Part shown: positions 5,149 to 9,761 of the stretch, piece by piece
Numbering within the stretch: the stretch's first letter is position 1
Layout of the letters: each line of letters opens with the position of its first letter
DNA from: Pseudomonadota bacterium
GTDB lineage: Bacteria; Pseudomonadota; Alphaproteobacteria; Rhizobiales; Devosiaceae
Reading direction: 5' to 3'
Length of the DNA stretch: 9,761 nucleotides
Assembly (NCBI GenBank): GCA_023433985.1
Contig: JAEYTN010000382.1
Span: 1-9,761 of the forward strand
Program-made: the position numbers and the translations under genes
The notes under the pieces: generated by a model
Database searches by the model: none
Seen by the model: only the letters and a program-made list of their open reading frames with translations
Told to the model about the DNA's origin: nothing

Positions 5149-6030
5149 TCAGAACCCCACCCGCGCCCGCACCTCCGCCGCCGTCATCCCCATCTCCCGC
5201 AACGACCGCAGCGATGGCGCGCCCTTCGACTTCGACAGCTTCTTATCCCCCTCGTCGCGGATCAGTTCATGATGCGCGTAGATCGGCGTAGGGAGGTCGA
5301 GCAATTTCTGCAGCAGCACCTGCAGGTCGGTGGCGCGATAAAGGTCGCGGCCGCGTGTTACATGCGAAACCGATTGCGCCGCATCGTCCACCACCACGCT
5401 CAGGTGGTAGCTGGTCGGCGTATCTTTCCGCACGATCACGGCGTCGCCCCAGTCCTCCGGATGCAGCGTCCGCGTCGTCAGGGTTCGTTCATCGAGCGTC
5501 AGGTGCCGTTCATCTACGTTCAGGAACAGTTCATGTTCAAGGCAACTGAGGGCCGGATCGTGGACGGAAAGCGCCTTGGTCATCTCGAGCCGCCACGCCG
5601 CCTTCTCGCCCGCGGCGATGCGCCCCAGCGCTACCTCCCGCAGGATCGCCCGGCATTTCCCCCCATAGCGCGGCGCCCCGTCCGGATCGGTCCCCACCGC
5701 GCCTTCCGCCACCTCCGTCCGCGAGCAAAAGCAGGGATAGAGCAGTCCCATTTGCACAAGCGTCTCAAAGGCTTGCGCATAGGCCGCGAACCGGTGCGAC
5801 TGGAACATTACCGGCTCCGGCCAGTCGAGCCCCAGCCAGCGCAGGTCCTCGAAGATCGCCTCGACGAATTCGGGTTTACTACGGGCAAGGTCGATGTCCT
5901 CGATGCGCAAAAGCATCGTCCCACCAATGGCTTGCGCCAGCCCATGGGTCATCAGCGCCGAATAGGCATGGCCCAGGTGCAGGTAGCCGTTGGGGCTGGG
6001 CGCAAAGCGCAAAATGGGCTTCAATGACAT
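5149..6030 (-). CDS. gluQRS: Glutamyl-Q tRNA(Asp) synthetase
   Basis: A 293-residue truncated paralogue of glutamyl-tRNA synthetase that activates glutamate without tRNA and attaches it to queuosine at position 34 of tRNA(Asp). It has only the catalytic domain, with no anticodon-binding domain, as expected for the family. Visible motifs are RFAPSPNGYLHLGHAYSAL (residues 8-26, with the HIGH equivalent HLGH at 18-21), RIEDIDLAR (42-50), the zinc site C100-x-C102 with Y122 and C126, the ligand region DWGDAVIVRKD, and the KMSKS equivalent KLSKS at 264-268. The start at 6030 has a good AGAAGG ribosome site on the minus strand; the longer form from 6048 would add MVEGVS without one. The ATG overlaps the ATG of the divergent glycosylase gene, CATG at 6028-6031. 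The gene looks complete and functional. Confidence 0.95.
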   Translation of the reverse strand: MSLKPILRFAPSPNGYLHLGHAYSALMTHGLAQAIGGTMLLRIEDIDLARSKPEFVEAIFEDLRWLGLDWPEPVMFQSHRFAAYAQAFETLVQMGLLYPCFCSRTEVAEGAVGTDPDGAPRYGGKCRAILREVALGRIAAGEKAAWRLEMTKALSVHDPALSCLEHELFLNVDERHLTLDERTLTTRTLHPEDWGDAVIVRKDTPTSYHLSVVVDDAAQSVSHVTRGRDLYRATDLQVLLQKLLDLPTPIYAHHELIRDEGDKKLSKSKGAPSLRSLREMGMTAAEVRARVGF

Positions 6031-6709
6031 GGACACGCCTTCTACCATCCCGCGTAACCCTTTGACAGATCGTCTCGATTCCGCCGAAGTCCTGGCGAGT
6101 CACCTCGCCGCCCTTATCGCGCTCGACCCCCGGCTCGCCGCCGTGGCCGAGCGCGCCGGCGCCTTCGAGATCCGCACCTCTCCCGGCGGCTTCGCCGGTC
6201 TCGCCCGCATCGTCACCGGCCAGCAGGTCTCCACCCAGTCCGCCGATGCCATCTGGAGCCGCTTCGCCCAGTTGGAGGGCGCACTCGAACCCGCCGGCTA
6301 CCTGCTGCTGAGCGAGGAAATCGTCAGGAAATCCGGGCAGTCGGGCGCCAAGTACCGCACCATCCGCGCCATTGCCGAAGCCGTCGCCGCCGGTGCGTTC
6401 GACTTCGCGCCGCTGGCCGAAATGCCGGCCGAGGAGGCCATCGCGGCGCTGACGACGCTCAAGGGCATCGGCCCCTGGACGGCCGAGATCTACCTGATGT
6501 TCTCCGCGCACCATCCGGATATCTTCCCTGCCGGCGACGTTGCCCTGCAACGCGCCGTGCAGTGGGCGTTCGACCTGCCGCAGAAGCCCCCGGTCAAGGA
6601 GCTGATTTCGCTTGCGAAATCCTGGTCACCGCATCGCTCCACCGCCGCGCTGCTGTTCTGGCGCTACTACCGCGCGGTGCGCAACAAGGAAGGAATTTCG
6701 GTCTCATGA
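6029..6709 (+). CDS. AlkA-like DNA-3-methyladenine glycosylase II
   Basis: A 226-residue base-excision glycosylase of the HhH-GPD superfamily that removes alkylated bases such as 3-methyladenine from DNA. It is the short form, without the N-terminal domain of E. coli AlkA. The opening helical part contains GGFAGLARIVTGQQVSTQSA, characteristic of the AlkA/Mag group. The helix-hairpin-helix is LTTLKGIGPWTAEIYLMF (about residues 141-158, with GIGPWT at 146-151), and the catalytic aspartate is D170 in FPAGDVALQRA. The end PHRSTAALLFWRYYRAV is typical. The ATG at 6029 is chosen because it starts just before the conserved part; it overlaps the start codon of the opposite gluQRS gene, and an ATG at 6014 is an alternative. 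The stop overlaps the next start as ATGA at 6706-6709, so the downstream esterase is probably translationally coupled. Confidence 0.9.
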   Translation: MDTPSTIPRNPLTDRLDSAEVLASHLAALIALDPRLAAVAERAGAFEIRTSPGGFAGLARIVTGQQVSTQSADAIWSRFAQLEGALEPAGYLLLSEEIVRKSGQSGAKYRTIRAIAEAVAAGAFDFAPLAEMPAEEAIAALTTLKGIGPWTAEIYLMFSAHHPDIFPAGDVALQRAVQWAFDLPQKPPVKELISLAKSWSPHRSTAALLFWRYYRAVRNKEGISVS

Positions 6710-7356
6710 CCAAGCTCAACGGCCCCCTGCTCCCGCCCAAGTCCGGCGGTCCGGCCACCCAGGCGGTGGTGCTGCTGCACGGCTACGGAGCCGATGGCAG
6801 CGACCTCATCAGCCTCGGCCAGCACTGGGGCCAGATGCTGCCCGACGCCACCTTCATCGCGCCCAACGCCCCAAATCCTTGCGCCGGCAGCCCTTTCGGC
6901 TTCGAGTGGTTCCCGCTCGACGTCGACCGGATCACCAGCCGCATCGTCGGCGCGCAGCAGACCGCGCCCATCATCCGCGAGTTCCTCACCGACCTCTGGA
7001 CCCAGACTGGCGTCCTGCCGCGCAACACCGTCCTCGCCGGCTTCTCGCAGGGCGCCATGATGGCCCTCCACGTCGGCACCTCGCTCGAACAGGAGCTCGC
7101 GGGAATCATCGCCTTCTCGGGCGCCTTCGTTCCGGCTGAGCGCTTCGCCGATGGCGGGTTCGCAAAGCCGCCCGTCGCCCTCGTCCACGGCGAGCTCGAC
7201 CAGGTGGTCGACCCCGAGCTGTCGCGGCAGGCGGCGACCGAGCTAAGTGCGTCGGGCTACGAGGTTTCCCTCTATCTGTCGCCCAACGCCGCGCACGGCA
7301 TCGCGCCCGACGGGCTCGATCACGCCACCAGCTTCCTCCTTGCCCGACTGGCCTGA
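6706..7356 (+). CDS. Alpha/beta-hydrolase carboxylesterase (phospholipase/carboxylesterase family)
   Basis: A 216-residue serine hydrolase of the small carboxylesterase / acyl-protein-thioesterase family, acting on short acyl esters or lysophospholipids in the cytoplasm. The oxyanion loop is VVLLHGYGADGSDL near residues 23-36. The nucleophile elbow GFSQGA has S114, the acid is D165 in HGELDQVVD, and the base is H197 in NAAHGIAPDG, so the triad is complete. The length is typical and there is no signal peptide. The start at 6706 overlaps the glycosylase stop by four bases (ATGA), with AAGGAAGGAA upstream as the ribosome site. A functional link to alkylation repair is not evident; the pairing may simply be shared transcription. 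The physiological substrate is unknown. Confidence 0.93.
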   Translation: MTKLNGPLLPPKSGGPATQAVVLLHGYGADGSDLISLGQHWGQMLPDATFIAPNAPNPCAGSPFGFEWFPLDVDRITSRIVGAQQTAPIIREFLTDLWTQTGVLPRNTVLAGFSQGAMMALHVGTSLEQELAGIIAFSGAFVPAERFADGGFAKPPVALVHGELDQVVDPELSRQAATELSASGYEVSLYLSPNAAHGIAPDGLDHATSFLLARLA

Positions 7357-7375
7357 TCTCAAAGCCGAATCGCGC

Positions 7376-7405
7376 TTCACAGCCATGTCACAGTCGGCAT
7401 AGAAT
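7376..7405 (+). promoter_or_regulatory. Candidate promoter of the HNH endonuclease gene
   Basis: TTCACA (7376-7381) lies 18 bases upstream of TAGAAT (7400-7405). Both differ from the sigma-70 consensus at one position (TTGACA, TATAAT). A start near 7412 would leave a leader of about 40 bases. The local AT-richness around 7400-7410 stands out in this GC-rich window. Confidence 0.45.
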
Positions 7406-7450
7406 ATTGCTGATCATGACTAGCCGCGATTCCTGCAACAGGGGCGACAG

Positions 7451-8008
7451 GTGACAGTCCATGTGTCGCTTGAGAGCTGCCCCGCTCTGGTGCTGAACGC
7501 CGACTATCGGCCGCTCAGCTACTACCCGTTATCGCTCTGGTCCTGGCAGGACGCGATAAAGGCGATTTGTCTCGATCGCGTGAATGTCGTCTCCACCTAT
7601 GATCGCGTGATCAAGTCGCCCAGCTTCGAGATGCTGCTCCCCAGCGTCGTCTCGCTGAAGGACTACGTGCGGCCCGCACGCCATCCGGCCTTCACACGCT
7701 TCAACGTCTTCCTGCGTGACAAATTCCAGTGCCAGTATTGCGGCTCGCGCGACGACCTGACCTTCGATCACGTGATCCCGCGCAGCAAGGGCGGCCGCAC
7801 CACCTGGGAGAACGTCGTCGCCGCCTGCGCCCCGTGCAACCTCAAGAAGGCGAACCGTTTGCCGAGGGAAATCAAGATGTTCCCGATGCAGGCGCCCTAC
7901 CAGCCCACGGTGCACGACCTGCATAATAACGGCCGTTCGTTCCCGCCCAACCACCTGCACCAGAGCTGGCTCGACTACCTCTACTGGGACATCGAGCTCG
8001 AGCCCTAA
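7451..8008 (+). CDS. HNH endonuclease
   Basis: A 185-residue protein with a zinc-type HNH nuclease module. The paired cysteines C94QYC97 and C126APC129 form the expected zinc ribbon. Between them lies DHVIPRSKGG, with D106 and H107 as the first catalytic and metal residues, N121 in TWENVVAACAPCN is the middle Asn, and N130 closes the motif. The N-terminal 90 residues (ALVLNADYRPLSYYPLSLWSWQDAIKAI) match a family of stand-alone chromosomal HNH proteins common in alphaproteobacteria, with no intein, methyltransferase or toxin partner. Its cellular role is not established. The GTG start at 7451 is supported by AGGGG about 6 bases upstream and by a candidate promoter at 7376-7405. The gene is complete, flanked by unrelated genes, and converges on fumC. 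Confidence 0.9.
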   Translation: MTVHVSLESCPALVLNADYRPLSYYPLSLWSWQDAIKAICLDRVNVVSTYDRVIKSPSFEMLLPSVVSLKDYVRPARHPAFTRFNVFLRDKFQCQYCGSRDDLTFDHVIPRSKGGRTTWENVVAACAPCNLKKANRLPREIKMFPMQAPYQPTVHDLHNNGRSFPPNHLHQSWLDYLYWDIELEP

Positions 8009-8120
8009 GGCTTTTTGGGCGGACTTATCCCCGCGGGTATCAAGCCGCCTCATACTCCCCTCGCTAAAGGAAGGGCGGCAAACGTGCGCAGTTCGGCAAA
8101 CAGTTCTACGACGCAACACC

Positions 8121-8137
8121 CTCCCCGCAACGGGGAG
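8121..8137. repeat. GC-rich hairpin between convergent HNH and fumC genes
   Basis: CTCCCCG (8121-8127) and CGGGGAG (8131-8137) form a perfect 7-bp stem with a CAA loop, in the context ACCCTCCCCGCAACGGGGAGAGT. This resembles the short CCCTCCCC...GGGGAGGG palindromes scattered between genes in Hyphomicrobiales. In position it could end transcripts from both sides, but there is no T-tract. The rest of the 8009-8173 gap holds a direct repeat CGGCAAAC at 8076-8083 and 8094-8101 and nothing else that I can support. Confidence 0.5.
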
Positions 8138-8173
8138 AGTCGGGAAATGGTCGTGCTGGCTGAAGCGAGCGCC

Positions 8174-9568
8174 TCAGATCTTCAGCGGGCCGACCATCTG
8201 CTCGGGCTTCACTTCGGCGTCGAACTCTTCCGCCGTAAGCAGGCCCAGTTCCAGCGCGCTTTCCTTCAGGGTCATGCGCTTCTTGTGAGCGTGCTTGGCG
8301 ATCTTGGCCGCGTTGTCGTAGCCGATCTTGCGATTGAGCGCCGTCACCAGCATCAGCGACTGGTCGACCAGTTGCTTGATCCGCGCCCGGTCGGGCTCGA
8401 GACCGACGGCGCAATGGTCGTTGAAGCTCTTGGCCGCATCGGCCAGCAGCCGCACCGACTGCAGGAAGTTGTAGGCGATCACGGGCTTGAACACGTTGAG
8501 CTCGAAATTGCCCTGGCTCGCCGCAAAGCCGATCGCCGCGTCGTTGCCCATCACCTGCACGGCCACCATGGTGGTCGCCTCGGCCTGCGTCGGGTTCACC
8601 TTGCCCGGCATGATCGACGAGCCCGGCTCGTTCTCCGGAATGGTGATCTCGCCGAGGCCCGAGCGCGGCCCCGAAGCCAGCCAGCGCACGTCGTTGGCGA
8701 TCTTCATCAGCGCCGCCGCGAGTTGCTTCAGCGCCCCCGAGGAGCCGACGAAGGCGTCGTGCCCGGCCATCACCGCGAACTTGTTCGGCGCCGTCACGAA
8801 CGGATAGCCGGTGAGCGTCGCGATCTCGGTCGCAACCGTCTCGCCATATTTGGGGTGCGCGTTGAGCCCCGTCCCCACGGCCGTACCGCCCAGCGCCAGC
8901 TCATAAAGCTGCGGCAGCGTGGCGCGGATAGCCTTGAGTGCCAGGTCGAGCTGCGCCACCCAGCCCGAGATTTCCTGACCGAGCGTCAGCGGCGTCGCAT
9001 CCTGCAGGTGCGTCCGGCCGATCTTGACCACGTCCATGAACTCCTTGGCCTTGCCGTCCAGCGTGTTGCGCAGCAGCATGACCCGATCGACGAGATACCC
9101 TTCGATCGCCTCCACCGCCGCGATGTGCATCGCCGTCGGGTAGGTGTCGTTCGACGACTGGCTCATGTTGACGTGATCGTTCGGGTGCACGGGCTTCTTG
9201 GAGCCCATCACGCCCCCGGCCATCTCGATGGCGCGGTTCGAGATCACTTCGTTGACGTTCATGTTGGACTGCGTGCCCGAGCCCGTCTGCCACACCACCA
9301 GCGGAAAATGGTCACGGAGCTTGCCGTCGATCACCTCGTCGGCGGCGCGGACGATCAGGTCGCGCGTCGCCTCGTCCATCAGGCCGAGCTTGTGGTTGGC
9401 GAGCGCGGCAGCCTTCTTCAGGATGCCGAAGGCGCGGATGATCTCGGCCGGCATCTTCTCGCCGCCGATATCGAAATTGGCGAGCGAACGCGCCGTCTGT
9501 GCGCCGTAGTACTTTTCACCCGGCACGTTGATCGTGCCCATGGAATCGGATTCGACGCGCATGCTCAT
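8174..9568 (-). CDS. fumC: Class II fumarate hydratase (fumarase C)
   Basis: A 464-residue iron-independent fumarase of the fumarase/aspartase superfamily, which interconverts fumarate and malate in the TCA cycle as a cytoplasmic tetramer. The three conserved regions are present: [16 protein letters not shown] (residues 93-108), [16 protein letters not shown] (184-199, with catalytic H187) and the signature [16 protein letters not shown] (316-331) on the mobile loop with the catalytic serines. The substrate-binding [11 protein letters not shown] lies at 138-148. The length equals that of E. coli FumC within a few residues. The ATG at 9568 has AGGA about 8 bases upstream; an in-frame ATG two codons later is a weaker choice. 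The gene is intact. It follows rpmF on the same strand after a 90-base gap that carries a terminator-like hairpin, so it probably has its own transcript. Confidence 0.97.
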   Translation of the reverse strand: MSMRVESDSMGTINVPGEKYYGAQTARSLANFDIGGEKMPAEIIRAFGILKKAAALANHKLGLMDEATRDLIVRAADEVIDGKLRDHFPLVVWQTGSGTQSNMNVNEVISNRAIEMAGGVMGSKKPVHPNDHVNMSQSSNDTYPTAMHIAAVEAIEGYLVDRVMLLRNTLDGKAKEFMDVVKIGRTHLQDATPLTLGQEISGWVAQLDLALKAIRATLPQLYELALGGTAVGTGLNAHPKYGETVATEIATLTGYPFVTAPNKFAVMAGHDAFVGSSGALKQLAAALMKIANDVRWLASGPRSGLGEITIPENEPGSSIMPGKVNPTQAEATTMVAVQVMGNDAAIGFAASQGNFELNVFKPVIAYNFLQSVRLLADAAKSFNDHCAVGLEPDRARIKQLVDQSLMLVTALNRKIGYDNAAKIAKHAHKKRMTLKESALELGLLTAEEFDAEVKPEQMVGPLKI

Positions 9569-9595
9569 GGCAGGTTCCTGAGATCGATAGATGCG

Positions 9596-9625
9596 AAACG
9601 GCCGGCCCCTGTTCGGAGCCGGCCG
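9596..9625 (-). terminator. Terminator-like hairpin after rpmF
   Basis: On the minus strand, CGGCCGGC (9625-9618) pairs with GCCGGCCG (9606-9599). Extension by TCC against GGG gives a stem of about 11 bp with the loop GAACA, followed by TTTCG. The stem is very stable and sits about 35 bases past the rpmF stop, before fumC. The T-run is short (three), so termination is probable rather than certain. Confidence 0.6.
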
Positions 9626-9658
9626 GATATGTCACTGCGGATCGCGCAAGGCGAAACG

Positions 9659-9761
9659 TTAGTTCTTGGGCTGCAGGATCTGCCGGCCGCGATACATGCC
9701 GGTCTTCAGGTCCACGTGGTGCGGACGGCGCAGCTCGCCGGAATCCTTGTCTTCGACATAG
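9659..9761 (-). CDS. rpmF: 50S ribosomal protein L32 (C-terminal part)
   Basis: The gene enters from the right edge and ends at TAA 9661-9659. The visible 33 residues, [20 protein letters not shown] followed by [13 protein letters not shown], match the C-terminal half of the alphaproteobacterial L32, a small protein of the large ribosomal subunit. The N-terminal half, with the conserved MAVPKRKTS start, lies beyond the window. The ending QILQPKN differs a little from the common RQVL/RQIL-plus-KVKE endings I recall, which is ordinary variation. It is followed by a stable hairpin, so it likely ends a transcription unit. Confidence 0.93.
   Translation of the reverse strand, partial: YVEDKDSGELRRPHHVDLKTGMYRGRQILQPKN

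Noticed and set aside
7451..8008. HNH gene as part of a restriction or toxin-antitoxin system
   Set aside because: No methyltransferase, immunity protein, Sau3AI/McrA-like partner or phage gene is adjacent; the neighbours are housekeeping genes.
1..9761. CRISPR array, tRNA/rRNA genes, insertion sequence, phage attachment site
   Set aside because: No regularly spaced repeats, cloverleaf-like segments, transposase motifs or tRNA-end duplications were seen on either strand.

Overview
The window is GC-rich chromosomal DNA with short gaps and overlapping genes. It reads as an alphaproteobacterium of the Hyphomicrobiales, probably Devosia or a close relative. This rests on the RpmF sequence, the HIG1-type twin-membrane protein, the compact PduO-type adenosyltransferase and the GC-rich palindromic intergenic repeats. 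It is my impression from family resemblance, not a database result.

Layout. (1) 1-1071, plus strand: the C-terminal end of a TlpA-like redoxin, followed one base later by a PfkB-family sugar kinase. A repeat-bearing gap with two perfect hairpins follows (1080-1216). (2) 1261-3194, minus strand: a PduO-type cobalamin adenosyltransferase, a 60-residue YjfB-like putative motility protein, an 80-residue protein of unknown function and a LacA/Maa-type sugar O-acetyltransferase. A candidate promoter, a palindrome and repeated TTCAG boxes lie upstream of the acetyltransferase. (3) 3370-4668, plus strand: a class V aminotransferase-fold PLP enzyme with a twin-arginine leader, so probably periplasmic. 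Its stop codon overlaps, tail to tail, that of a small HIG1-type membrane protein on the minus strand. The start of that small gene overlaps the stop of a frameshifted LysR C-terminal remnant. (4) 5149-7356: glutamyl-Q tRNA(Asp) synthetase (minus), with a start codon that overlaps the start codon of a divergent AlkA-like DNA glycosylase (plus). The glycosylase is coupled by ATGA to a serine carboxylesterase. (5) 7451-8008, plus strand: a stand-alone HNH endonuclease with its own candidate promoter. It converges on fumC (8174-9568, minus), which lies downstream of rpmF. The rpmF gene runs off the right edge and ends at a strong hairpin.

Most of the window is housekeeping: redox and sugar metabolism, cobalamin activation, tRNA modification, alkylation repair, TCA cycle and ribosome. 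I see no CRISPR array, tRNA, rRNA, insertion sequence, prophage or recognisable defence system, and no convincing undescribed multi-gene system. The items most worth a second look are the Tat-exported PLP enzyme of unknown substrate, the decaying LysR gene beside it, the pair of small proteins next to the adenosyltransferase, and the regulatory sequence upstream of the acetyltransferase.
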